From Sinonovacula constricta (taxonomy: Eukaryota > Mollusca > Bivalvia > Cardiida > Solecurtidae), in NCBI GenBank assembly GCA_007844125.1, contig CM017562.1, positions 63,657,138 to 63,721,137 on the forward strand: a DNA stretch of 64,000 bases. The letters are read 5' to 3'. The translations under genes and the position numbers were made by a program. Every line of letters starts with the position of its first letter. Within the stretch, counting starts at the first letter, position 1. This document shows, piece after piece, positions 23,101 to 33,532 of the stretch. The notes under the pieces were generated by a model. That model made no database searches and was not told the DNA's origin. It saw only the letters and a program-made list of their open reading frames with translations.

Positions 23101-26100
23101 ATATTTAAATTAAAGGAATACAGCCTAAATTTGGATATAGCTGTCTGGTATCTAGGTTCAATATTGTGTTTTAGGTACATTTCTATTTCAAAGTCATGTT
23201 TATATAAACAATAGGAAGATAATCTAGATGAATTATTTATGTTTGAGTACCAGTTTTGTCTATAGATATCTTTTATTCGTTGTTCGGCTTGTAATATTGA
23301 ACTTTTGTTTGCTATTTGCAGCATCCAAATATTCATTAATCCCATTTTTTGCAATAGGGTTCTAATTTGATATGCCCAGTTTAAATTTCCATATGTTATG
23401 TTGCGTCATCTGCCATCATATTATAGATAGATTTTACTAACGAATTATCAGAGTTAACTATTTTTACCCAATATTTAATCATATTAATTTCTCTAATTAT
23501 TTTCATTGGAAGTCGGCCTAGTTCTCCATATAGACCGTCTATGTTAGTAGATTGTTTTACCCCTAGGGTTTTTCTAAGAAACTTACAGTGGATTAATTCG
23601 ATTGCTTCTTCCTCGTGATACCCCCAGATTGCAGAATTATAGCTGAGTATTGTTCCAACTAGAGAATCAAATATTTTACATTTAGTGTATGCTGTTAAAG
23701 CATGGATTTACCAATACTTTAATGACGCAGTCGGCAGAGCAGTTGACTGCCATACAGTAGGGCCCGGGTTCGAATCTTTCAAATAAAACAAGCAATTTTT
23801 ATCTTCGTTTTTATTCATTTTGTTTGTCGTTTTCACTAGCAAGCATATTAACAGCTCCTAAATTCAGACAAACAAGTTTTCATGTATTTTTAATACCACG
23901 TACAATTTAAATATGTTATAGACAAGGTACAAGAATGTGTCAGCTTAAGTTTTCGTGGCATTACGACTAAATTACTTTGAAAACCATTATTAAATTCAGG
24001 TTTATATTGTCTTGCCTTATAATTTTTTTCTGCAATAGTAAATTCTCAACAAAGAAACACAAAATTGCTTCTATTTTAATGCTATGCCTTATCACTATAG
24101 AAAAATCAATCTTGTTGTAGGCCGGAGTGGGGCAGGTGGGCACAGACGAGTCTGTGTTTAATAGGATCCTGGTGCTGCGATCGATCCCCCATCTGCACGC
24201 CGTGTTTCAGCAGTACCGCAGTAAGGACCAGCGAGGCATACAGGATGTCATACGGTCTGAGTTCAGCGGGGACATCCGAGAGGGACTCCTGGCTATAGGT
24301 ATGCGGGTCGATCGTTTATTGAAAGGGCTTAAATAAATATAGGCGGGGCGTTGTGGTAGTATATGTTGGGCGGGGTAATCAGGGGTTATAGGCGGTCGGG
24401 TCGGTAATATATAAAGGGGGCAAACTGAGTTGTGGGTGGTCGGGTGGTATTATATAGTGTGTATAGTCAAGGGTTTGTAGTGTGCAGGGTAAACTGGATT
24501 AAAAGAACGAAAATATTACAAGGTCCAATTAGATTTACCACGTATATTGAAGATTGAACTATTAACAGGACAAAGACACACTAAAAAACGTTAAAAGCTG
24601 CGCTTCAACCTCGAACTTCCTGAGGAATTTTTCCAAACAGTGTAAATAACCCATCGAAGTGTTACAGGTAACAGTACGCACCTGCATCGGGAACAAATAA
24701 TATAATTGGCGCCGCTCCTGAGAACGGTTTCTCTAATGGAATACATTTTGTAATGGGGACAATAGTGTAGTAGTCAATAACATGATGTCACAGGTGTTCT
24801 GTGAGACACTTACTCTTCAGAGAAAAGAGCCAAGTGTTCCGTTTTCTTAACAGAATAGCTGGCAACAGTAAAGTGTAGCTTGCAATTGTTTGACAAAAGA
24901 AACCGAGTATACCGATGTTAGCAATGCAGCTTGTAATTACAGATGTAACAAGGAAAACAAACAAAGTAGCAAATACTCTACTTCCCATCAGAGTTACTGT
25001 CAAATGTTTAAGCAATTAATCAATTTAACAGTCAATTTAATAGTCAACTTAACAGTGTCCGAGAGAATTTAGTTCCTTTGACAGTCAGCTCATTGTTTAA
25101 ATCGCAAGCTCTCTATAGCGCCTTAGATGTCTCCCATCCTAGCTCTTCATAACTGGTTTTGGAAATGTTTATGGGGTGACATCACAGCTTTAAGAAGAGA
25201 TGTTTTTTTTAAACAGCTATGAATATTCTATTTCAGCAGTACAATGACCATGTCGTTGTATATCTATTATGGTGTTTGATTTCTTTTGTTTCTAAAAACT
25301 ACAACCACTTACTGTGACAAAAATCACAATAAAAACCTTACTAATATCAATTCTGTTAATATTGTCAATGTTGGTCCGAGGTATGAGATTGTCAAGGCTC
25401 ATATGTGCAACTGCGTTGTGAAAACATTTTCTTTTGTTAACTGCTCTATTTACAACATTTTATTTTGTACATTATTTTCCGGCGACTTTGAGGCTCTGCA
25501 TCAGTTTTTTCTGTTAGATATATTGTACGAGGTAAACTGATTATAGATGGTCAGAGCGGTAGAAGATATTGAACGGTTATACTGTGTACTGGTGGTCAGG
25601 TGGTAGTAGATGTTAGGCATGGTAAGGTGGTAATAGTTGATCGGGCGGTAGTTTATCTCGGATGGGGTAAACTGGTTATAGGCTTGCAGAGCGATAGTAG
25701 ACATTCGGTGATAGTAAACTGATTCTAGGTTTACGGGGAGGTAGTTACTCCAGGGTGGGTTAAAATGGTTCTAGGTTGGCGGAGCGGTAGCAGATATTGG
25801 GCAAGGCAACCTGGTTCTATGTTGACGGAGCGGTAGTAGATATTGGGCAAAGCAACCTGGTTCTAGGTTAATGGGGCGGTAGCAGATATTGGGCAAGGCA
25901 ACCTGGTTCTAAGTTGATGGGGCGGTAGCAGATATTGGGCAAGGCAACCTGGTTCTAGGCTGACGGAGCGGTAGCAGATATTGAGCAAGGCAACCTGGTT
26001 CTAGGTTGACGGAGCGGTAGTAGATATTGGGAAAGGCAACCTGGTTCTAGGTTGACGGAGCGGTAGTAGATAATTGTTAGGTACACTGTTTCTAGGTTGA

Positions 26101-29100
26101 CGGAGCGGTAGTAGATATTGGGCAAAGCAACCTGGTTCTAGGTTGACGGAGCGGCAGCAGATATTGGGCAAAGCAACCTGGTTCTAGGTTGACGAAGCGG
26201 CAGCAGATATTGGGCAAGGCAACCTGGTTCTAGGTTGACGGGGCGGTAGCAGATATTGGGCGAGGCAACCTTGTTCTAGGTTGACGAAGCGGTCGCAGAT
26301 ATTGGGCAAGGCAACCTGGTTCTAGGTTGACGGAGCGGTAGCAGATATTGGGCAAGGCAACCTGGTTCTAGGTTGACGGAGCGGTAGCAGATATTGGGCA
26401 AGGCAACCTGGTTCTTGGTTGACGGAGCGGTAGCAGATATTGGGCAAGGCAACCTGGTTCTAGGTTGACGGAGCGGTAGTAGATATTGGGCAAAGCAACC
26501 TGGTTCTAGGTTGATGGGGCGGTAGCAGATATTGGGCAAAGCAACCTAGTTCTAGGTTGATGGGGCGGTAGTAGATAATTGTAAGGTACACTGTTTCTAT
26601 GTTGACAGAGCGGTAGTAGATATTGGGCAAAGCAACCTGGTTCTAGGTTGATGGGGCGGTAGCAGATGTTGGGTGAGGCAACGATGTTCTAGATCGGCAG
26701 AGCGGCAGTACATGCTGGGTGTGTTAACTGGTTCTAGGTTGAGGGGAAGGTAATGCATATAGGTTGGATTAAAATGGTTCTAGGTCGGCGAAGCGCTAGT
26801 AGATGTTGGGCGAGGCAAACTGGTTCTAGGTTGATAGAGTGGTAGTAGAAGTTGAACGAGGCAACCTGGTTCTAGGTTGGCGGAGCGGAATCAGTTGTTG
26901 AGCTAGTTAACTGGTTCTATGTCTGATTAGCGGTAGTAGATGCTGGACCAAGTAAACTGATTCTAGGTTGGCGGAGCGGTAGCAGATTTGGGTGAGGTAA
27001 CTGGTTCTATGTCTGCGTAGCGGTATTAGATATTGGTTGAGATAAACTGGTACTATGTTGGTGAGGAGGAAGTTCATGTAGGGTAGGTTAAAATGGTTCT
27101 AGGTCGGCGGAGCGGTAGAAGATACTGGGCGATGCAAACTGGTTTTAGGTCGGCAGAGCGGTAGTAGGTATTCAGTGAGGTAAACTGGTTCTAAGTTGGC
27201 GGAGCGGTAGTAGATATTCAGTGAAGAAAACTAGTTCTAGGTTGGCGGAGCGGTAGTAGATATTCAGTGAAGAAAACTGGTTCTAGGTTGGCGGAGCGGT
27301 AGTAGATATTCAGTGAGGAAAACTAGTTCTAAGTTGGCTGAGCGTTAGTAGATATTGGGTGAGGTAAACAGGTTCTATATTGGCGGGCATGTTGTTCGTT
27401 TATGGTGGACTAAATTGGTTCTAGGTTGGCGGAGCCGTAGTTGATATTGGGGGCTGTAAATTGTTTCTTATTTAGTGGAGCTGTAGTAGATAGTGAATTA
27501 GGTAAACTGTGTATATGCTAGCGGAGCGGTAGTTTATAATGGGTGCGTAAAACTGTATCTACTTTGGCGGAGCTGTAGTTCATATAGAGTGGGTTAAAAC
27601 TTTAAATGGTTCTAGGTTGGAGGAGCGGAAATAGATATTGGGTGAGGTTAACTGTTTCGAGGTTAGCAGAGCGGTATTTCATATAGGGTGGGTTAAAATG
27701 GTTCTAGGCTGGTGGATTGTTAGTTCATATAGGGAAGGTTAAACTGGTTTCAGGTTGGTGGAACGGTAGAAGATATTGGGTGAGTTAAACTGTTTCTAGG
27801 ATGGCGGTGCGCTAGTTCTTAATAGGGTGGATTAAATGGTTCCGGGTTTGCGGAGCGCTAGTTCATATGGGGTAAGTAAAAGTGTTTCTAGGATGGTGGA
27901 GAGCTAGTTCATATAGGGTGAGTTAAACTGTTTCTAGGATGGCGGAGAGCTAATTCACATAGGTTGAGTTAAACTGTTTCTAGGATGGCGGTGCGCTGGT
28001 TTATAATAGGGTGAGTTAAAATGGTTCCAGGTTTTCTGAGCGCTAGTTCATACAGGAAGGGGTAAACTGTTTCTGGGATGGCGAAGAGCTAGTTCATGTA
28101 GGGTGAATTAAACTGTTTCTGGCATTGCGGAGCGCTAGTTTATATAAGGTGGGTTAAACTGTTTCTAGGATGTCGGAGCGCTAGTTCATATGGGGTGAGT
28201 TAAACAGTTTCTAGGTTGGTGGAGCGCTAGCTCATATAAGGTGAGTTAAACTGTTTCTAGGATGGCGGTGCGCTGGTTCATAATAGGGTGGATTAAAATG
28301 GTTCAAGGTTTGCGGAGCGCTAGTTCATATAGGTTGAGTTAAACTGTTTCTAGGATGGCAGAGCGCTAGTTCATAAAGGGTGAGTTAAACTGTTTCTAGG
28401 ATGGCGGAGCACTTGTTTATATAGGTTGAGTTAAACTGTTTCTAGGATAGCGGTGCGCTGGTTCATAATAGGGTGAGTTAAAATGGTTCCAGGTTTTCTG
28501 AGCGCTAGTTCATACAGGGAGGGGTAAACTGTTTCTGGGATGGCGGAGCGCTAGTTCCTAAAGGGCGAGTTAAAATGGTTCCGGGTTTGCGGAGCGTTAG
28601 TGTATACATCCCAGAGCAAACGGACAATTGTCACCATCCAAAAATTTACCGAGAGCAGAAAATAGAATTTCGTATCACGGTCCCGGAAATGTTTGTCATA
28701 CGGATCTTTTTGTATCATGACATGTATTATGGCTTATTTCCAGAGTTCTTAACTTCTTACAAATGGTCCACAACAGCATTACCAGAACTTATTCCGTAGT
28801 CTGCAATATTAATTGCTGAATTATTAGCGTGTTTTCCAAAAGCTTCATAAACCGATAGCTTAAACATATTCCTTTTGACTTAGCAGCAGATAGTGTAGAC
28901 ACAGTTCAGTCAGCTCCAATGTATATCCGGAAAATTCGTGCTTATAAGCAGATAAGGAGTGAAGACTACTTCATAAATAGTTATTCCTATCAGACAGTGG
29001 TGGTTATTTGGATAAATTTGTCTTGCCTAGATGCGTTTGTTGCTGTGTAATGTTGTTGTCGGCTTTTACTCATTGAAGCATTATAAAAGAACGAGACTGT

Positions 29101-30130
29101 GTGTTTCTTGACGACGAAAGAACCGACAAAGCCAATAGATAAACTTACCTATATAATTGCATCACCAACATATAAACAGTCAAGCATGTGTGCAATAATT
29201 GTATTAACTGAGTAGAGACAGTAACTGAATAAGCCTGAACAAGCCTCTATCCGTATCTGTTACAGTCGGCTACATTCAGGACCCGTTGACATACTTTGCT
29301 GACTGTTTCCACGCAGCCATGAAGGGGGCGGGTACAGACGATGAACGGCTCATTCAGTTGGTTGTCAGTCATTGTGAGGTAAACTTAAGTAACAACGCTG
29401 GTAATTACCAGGATAACGAGACATTTGAGAATCAATTTAAGAAGCAACTAATTGGCGTAAATATTAATACCTTTTTAAATTTTAATATTTTTTGCTAGCA
29501 ACTATAACAGAATGGCGAATCAGAAAGCTTCCAAAGTAGGCATGCTATGTTAATTTGAGTAGCAACGAAACGAGGACTGTGCGTTAATAGACATGCAATC
29601 TTAACATGGGAAGCAATTAGAAACCCGCGATGATCGTGAGTAAAATACCTTCCACGAGAAACGTGCGTTGTTCATTTGAGTAAGTTTTTTAGAGATGTGT
29701 TGAGTAAATATGATTTAATCAATATCCCTATGAATAAAGCTTCACCTGACTAACAAGATTGCTCTGGCAGGGGTGTGGTTGGTCAGATATGAAAAGGGAG
29801 GAAAATCTTCGGCGAGGGATTTGGGGGCCGCATTCGGCATGGGGTCAAGAGGCAAGCCCCCCCCCCACCCCACCCATGTGGGGGATCAGGGAGCAAATCC
29901 CCCGGAAAAAAGATTTTCAGCTTTAACAAAGAGGTTTTAAATTCTACCCGAGACCGTTTCTTCAAAATCCTTAAACCATTTTATCTTTTCTTTATTAATC
30001 GTTCAGCTTGGTAAGTTGAAGTGCGTTTTTGTCTACGCCAAACAGTTTCCTCGGGGAATTCTGTCATCTAGTCCGTCGCTGGTCGCAACTGGGGACTTCA
30101 ACCGATTCCGCGGTGACTGCTTACACCTCC

Positions 30131-30161
<31 letters not shown>

Positions 30162-30593
30162 AAAATCGAATTTACGCGAATTGCAGAAATGGTCCTCGGC
30201 AGACAATGGTCCTTGGCAGACCCAAATACGCGGAAAAATCACACCCCGGATTCTGGCCATTCAGATGGCTGACAATGGTTTAACAATCAAGCATAAACTT
30301 TCAATCACCTCGATCTCAGACTAGGATTAAATAACCATCTCTGTCTTTGATCTCGATACATGAAATAGCGATTGTGTTTTTTGTTGCAACACAAATGTGT
30401 GAAAGCTTGGTGTGAAGCTGTGTTGTATGTTATCAATCATCAAATACATTGGCATTTTTTTCAGACGGACCTGAAGGACATAGCGACCACCTTCCTACAG
30501 AAGTACCACGTGGGACTATCACGTGCCATTGACGATGAGACTTCCGGTGACTACAGGAAGTTAATGGTGCGGCTCACCAACATTGGTGAATAA
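17056..30593 (+). CDS. annexin, eight recognised coding exons
   Basis: Exons 17056-17134, 20485-20579, 21115-21228, 21596-21686, 22194-22342, 24121-24298, 29266-29378 and 30465-30593 join with matching phases (1,0,0,1,0,1,0) into 948 nt: 315 residues plus TAA. Annexins are cytosolic proteins that bind acidic membrane phospholipids in a calcium-dependent way. All four repeats are visible: KAMKGLGTDE at about residue 20, GAGTDE at about 97, the longer AGxxxxGTDE form usual for repeat 3 at about 177, and KGAGTDDE at about 254. The downstream SELSG, DVSGDTSG, SEFSGD and DETSGDY segments supply the acidic calcium ligands of type II sites. The length equals a bare annexin core, so only a short N-terminal tail is missing (see 14382). 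Introns carry kilobase minisatellites and a LINE fragment. Which vertebrate annexin it matches best is not decided. Confidence 0.95.
17395..17535. repeat. short 28-bp array related to the 27-bp minisatellite
   Basis: Five units ending in CCCAATTAG with the same TATTCCGCTCTGGGCTAG core as the large array 400 bp downstream, but one base longer (ATTAG instead of ATTG). Confidence 0.85.
17540..17910. other. unique intron sequence between two related arrays
   Basis: Annexin intron sequence without repeat structure or coding potential; it separates the 28-bp and 27-bp arrays. Confidence 0.5.
17920..20200. repeat. 27-bp minisatellite in an annexin intron
   Basis: About 84 tandem copies of a 27-bp unit containing TATTCCGCTCTGGGCAAGTC. 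The middle base groups vary (GGGCAAG/GGGCTAG/GGACAAG and CCTAATTG/CCCAACTG/CCGAATTG) and the variants form local blocks, for example a repeated CAAG, CTAG, CTAG pattern at 18160-18600. The 9-codon unit leaves frames open on both strands, up to 588 codons on the plus strand. The low-complexity translation, unlike any annexin, and its position between two annexin exons show that these are not genes. Confidence 0.96.
20485..20579 (+). CDS. annexin exon, rest of repeat 1
   Basis: Acceptor CTTTTAG ends at 20484 and donor GTAATG starts at 20580. It encodes GTDEKAIVEVLSTHTNHEL then KDHYKTSFGK. Confidence 0.92.
21115..21228 (+). CDS. annexin exon, end of repeat 1 and linker
   Basis: Acceptor TTCGCTAG ends at 21114 and donor GTACGA starts at 21229. 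It encodes 38 codons including DIDSELSGHFGKL and the RAID that precedes repeat 2. Confidence 0.9.
21596..21686 (+). CDS. annexin exon, repeat 2
   Basis: Acceptor GCTTGTAG ends at 21595 and donor GTACGT starts at 21687. It encodes GAGTDERPLIEILCSRNNY then EIKAIKEAYKE. Confidence 0.92.
22194..22342 (+). CDS. annexin exon, end of repeat 2 and start of repeat 3
   Basis: Acceptor TTGACCAG ends at 22193 and the weak donor GTTATT starts at 22343. It encodes HADLEKDVSGDTSGHF, the variable loop NRIEDPTVDE and DVQDLFE. Confidence 0.88.
22690..23710 (-). mobile_element. LINE fragment, 3' part of ORF2, in an annexin intron
   Basis: Read on the minus strand, pieces of one degenerate frame give FDSLVGTILSYN, a GLYGELGRLP motif and, at 22962-23354, a C-terminal domain with ICTQCNMN then EDCYHF (CxxC...H). 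This is the end of a non-LTR retrotransposon reverse transcriptase. The same motifs occur in the LINE at 31.68-42.49 kb, so both belong to one family. The upstream RT core is missing (5' truncation) and the frame is broken. The low-coordinate end is a CATA microsatellite (22698-22722), probably the 3' tail. Confidence 0.85.
23718..23780 (+). repeat. tRNA-like (SINE head or tRNA pseudogene)
   Basis: GACGCAGTCGGCAGAGCAG resembles a D-arm/A-box and GGGTTCGAATC a T-arm/B-box at the right distance. The T-stem lacks a complementary 3' half and no acceptor stem closes, so it is not a working tRNA. It directly abuts the LINE fragment. Confidence 0.45.
24121..24298 (+). CDS. annexin exon, repeat 3
   Basis: Acceptor TTGTTGTAG ends at 24120 and donor GTATGC starts at 24299. 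It encodes AGVGQVGTDESVFNRIL, then the FQQYRS and SEFSGDIREGLLAI segments. The inserted residues before GTDE are normal for repeat 3. Confidence 0.93.
24330..24500. repeat. detached outlier of the 46-bp minisatellite
   Basis: Diverged GGCGGGGC, GGCGGTCGGGTCGGTA, GGGTAAACTGG motifs resemble units of the main array that begins about 1 kb downstream; the two are separated by unique intron sequence. Confidence 0.55.
24510..25530. other. annexin intron, unique AT-rich sequence
   Basis: No exon or mobile element recognised between the outlier repeat block and the main 46-bp array. Confidence 0.45.
25540..28610. repeat. 46-bp minisatellite in an annexin intron
   Basis: About 65 units of about 46 bp, core GTTGACGGAGCGGTAGCAGA then TATTGGGCAAGGCAACCTGG and TTCTAG. 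Units at 25780-26700 are nearly uniform (46-bp spacing checked at 26281 and 26327). From 26700 rightward they diverge and a second subtype with GCGCTAGTTCATATAGG and GTTAAACTGTTTCTAGGATGG takes over. No coding function is indicated. Confidence 0.93.
29266..29378 (+). CDS. annexin exon, start of repeat 4
   Basis: Acceptor TGTTACAG ends at 29265 and donor GTAAAC starts at 29379. It encodes GYIQDPLTYFADCFHAAMKG then AGTDDERLIQLVVSHCE. Confidence 0.93.
29845..30165. repeat. poly-C tracts and C23-A14 run
   Basis: A C-rich stretch at 29857-29876, and 23 C (30129-30151) followed by 14 A (30152-30165), in the last annexin intron. Homopolymer lengths may be unreliable. Confidence 0.85.
30465..30593 (+). 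CDS. annexin terminal exon, end of repeat 4
   Basis: Acceptor TTTTTTCAG ends at 30464; TAA at 30591-30593. It encodes TDLKDIATTFLQKYHVGLS then AIDDETSGDYRKLMVRLTN and a short tail. Confidence 0.93.
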   Translation, partial: TDLKDIATTFLQKYHVGLSRAIDDETSGDYRKLMVRLTNIGE

Positions 30594-30776
30594 CAAGCGC
30601 CAACTTGAGGCCATATTGATTTTTTTCAATTTGTCGTTATCCGATTGCCATAATTTAGCGCGAAGACAATATAAAGCATTTTTGCTTTGAATTATCTATC
30701 AGGCAAATAATTTGCGCGCAACTTCAATATCTTTAATTTGCAAGACTGCTTTGTATACGTTAACTTGTTTTGTGTG

Positions 30777-30782
30777 AATAAA
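30777..30782 (+). terminator. annexin polyadenylation signal
   Basis: AATAAA 184 bp after the annexin stop, followed by more overlapping AAATAAATAAA. Position and composition fit the mRNA 3' end. Confidence 0.65.
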
Positions 30783-30799
30783 ATAAATAAACATTTCAT

Positions 30800-31675
30800 T
30801 TTCAGCAATAATGCATAATGCGTTTGCCACTGTGCACAACGTCGCAGTTGATATGCCTTAGCAAAGTTTGGGTTTGATAAATAATGTTTCAGATCCTACA
30901 ATGAAGTCATAATTGATGAACTAGATCGACTTGTAATGTTTTTATCTATGCTGGACTGGCGTGTACCAGGCACCAGACTTCAGTCCTTCTTAGCCCTACT
31001 TAGATGGAAGAACAACAGTTTCAGTCATATCATCTGAACAATTAGTTGCACGCATCAATTTCATTCGTAACATCTCGAGAAATGTCGACAAGCACTGCAT
31101 TGAGACTAGTGTGTACAAATGACGCAGTGAACGCAAATCTGGTGTTATTCACAACAAAGTGAAGTAACGAGGGATAGGTATAACAAAGTCTCAAAAGAAC
31201 TTGCATCCAGCATCGTCTAAGGTGTGCTACTTGTTCTTGATCGAGGTGTAAACGTGACCAATTATAATACCTTTCAAAAGGAAGAAAAAGTTTGTTGTTG
31301 TTTTTTTGGATTAAACATACCACAAATAATCTTGCATAAGAGTTTCCGTGCTCAAGCAGGACTCGTTAATTTCCAAATAACTCGACACAAATGTTGGCCA
31401 TATATAAATAAACGAGTAATCGCGCACAAGGATTAGATTGCTAACTCAAAGTTCAAGGTCATATTTGCAGCTCAAATAAAATCAGTAGATGCATGAAAAA
31501 TAAATGCCCTCTCGCTACCTGCTCACAATTACGAAAGCCGAACCTTTCACACGCTGACCCCCAAACTAATGTCATCGCCAAATTTGAGAAATGTTGAATC
31601 AGACAGCCTTTGGTAACCGATCGAAAACCATAATCGCATTGAAGGTTGATGTGATTGAAGGTTGGTGTGGTGTTT
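30800..31675. other. intergenic, no gene recognised
   Basis: Sequence between the annexin 3' end and the truncated LINE. The open frames seen lack splice sites or known motifs. Confidence 0.4.
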
Positions 31676-32182
31676 GTGTAGAATGAGTATTCAGAATTCT
31701 CTGAATACGCAATCGGTTTACGTCAAGGGGAAGTGTTATCACCGATCATGTTTTCACTTTTTGTTGAAGATCTAGAGAACTATCTGAAGAATGATAGTTA
31801 CAAAGGAATAAAAGTTAAAGATAAAATGGTTAAACTTCTCATGTTTGCTGATGATATGGTTGTTCTTGCAAATACTCCTGAGGAATTACAGAATAGTCTG
31901 GACCGGCTATATGATTACTGTAAAACTTGGGGTCTCGGCGATAATACAGATAAGTAAAAAATTGTAGTATTTAGAAAAAGAGGAAGTGTACTAAATCACG
32001 AACAGTGGACATATAATACTGAACCACTGGAAGTCGTAAATAATTTTAATTATTTTGGTTCAATTTTTAATTATACTGGAAATTTTATATTAAACCAAGA
32101 GTATTTGGCCGGAAAGGCAACTAAAGCCATGAATGTGTTATGGTACAATGGTAGGAAATTTGATATATCTCCTATAACTAAG

Positions 32183-33024
32183 TGTTACCGGGTCTGAACT
32201 TATGGGTTCTTTATTATAGTGGTATGGGGCTTGTAGGAAGAATTCAACCATATGTCGAAGCTACACTTTAATCCACAAAGATGGAAATTCGTCTTCTAGT
32301 AGTTTGATTCTGAAATCATATGAAACCGAAACGATACTAAATAACAATATAAATCTACATGACACATAGAGTCCTGTAAGGAAAAATACACATGGATTAT
32401 GTGAACAGAATACAGCTGTGTCATGAATTGTAGCAGCACTTAAAACATTAAAAAAAACAAAATCATGGCTCAAACAGGTTATATATGCACAATGTTTAAT
32501 TTAGCAAAGTACAATAAGCGACGTTGACAATTATCAAAATATACCTTTACTAACTTACCAGTTCATAGAACTAAAACCACAGACAAAACTCGCCTCCTCT
32601 CTCACCGTTCTCTCGCCCGTGTGCTGGGCTGTTAATAAACAGAAGCGAAGCATGCCAATAATAAAATAGAAGAAAGAGAAAACAAACCAACTGAAGTCTC
32701 GAACAGAATTCCAGTGTCATTTCATCAACTCGCGAATTTACATGACAAATCCAGAAAAACAAGTAAAAATATATTATGTCGGCATTAAAATAAATACTAC
32801 GCAATACAGTTCATTTCAAAGAAAGAAGAATTAAACTTCCACAAATGCATACCTTCTAAAACAAACAGAATACTTTAATTTTTTCAAACAAACCAATATG
32901 TCTGACCAGCATGTGATTCTTTTCCCGCTCTGCGTCATAAAACAGCAAAGGCAACCAATGAGAATGAAAGACCGGAAAGAGACGCAAAAATAACCTCGTA
33001 AAGACGAAATGTCACCTGGCTACA
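32183..33024 (-). repeat. 3' LTR of the 8.9-kb Gypsy element
   Basis: 842 bp, TGTTACCGGG at the low end and GGCTACA at the high end. In element orientation it starts TGTAGCC and ends GGTAACA. It is nearly identical to 40248-41087. The two short open frames inside appear in both LTRs and are not genes. Confidence 0.95.
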
Positions 33025-33036
33025 CACTCCCCCTCC
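33025..33036 (-). other. polypurine tract of the 8.9-kb Gypsy element
   Basis: On the minus strand GGAGGGGGAGTG lies directly before the 3' LTR, as expected for the plus-strand DNA primer. Confidence 0.8.
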
Positions 33037-33532
33037 GACCAAAATGACGTCCCGTCATTTTCAGACTAAATATAACCATATCAAATCGATAACATTAAAG
33101 GCAATAGTAACATGGAGTGTGAACTGCAATGACCAAGTATTATACAAGTAATCAAAGAAAGACAACAAACAATAAAACTGTATATACACAAACAAGTCGC
33201 AAATGTCTGTCATTCCTGCTAACCGTCACATATACTACTGTTACAAGTCACTAAAACATAACTCACCAACTGTCTAATATATACTACTAGCTACATCTAT
33301 CTAAATACAAGTCTCACACTACATCAAATACAACCTCAATATTTGAGATCCAACGTGTTCTCCCCCCAGGTTAAACAACTGTGTCCTTACAGGTTAGCAT
33401 AGACTTAATGAACAAGAAAAAAATTGTTTGGGACTAGCAATAATCAAAGTATGTACACAACATAAAAGTAGAGGTTTACAAACGGAACATAAAATGGTTT
33501 AATATATAGCATAAAACAAATACATTAAATGT

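Noticed and set aside
23718..23780. Functional tRNA gene
   Set aside because: D-arm and T-loop words are present, but the T-stem and acceptor stem do not close.
32261..32804. 70- and 77-codon minus-strand frames, repeated at 40326-40869
   Set aside because: They lie in both LTRs of the Gypsy element; LTRs are non-coding and the frames show no known motif.
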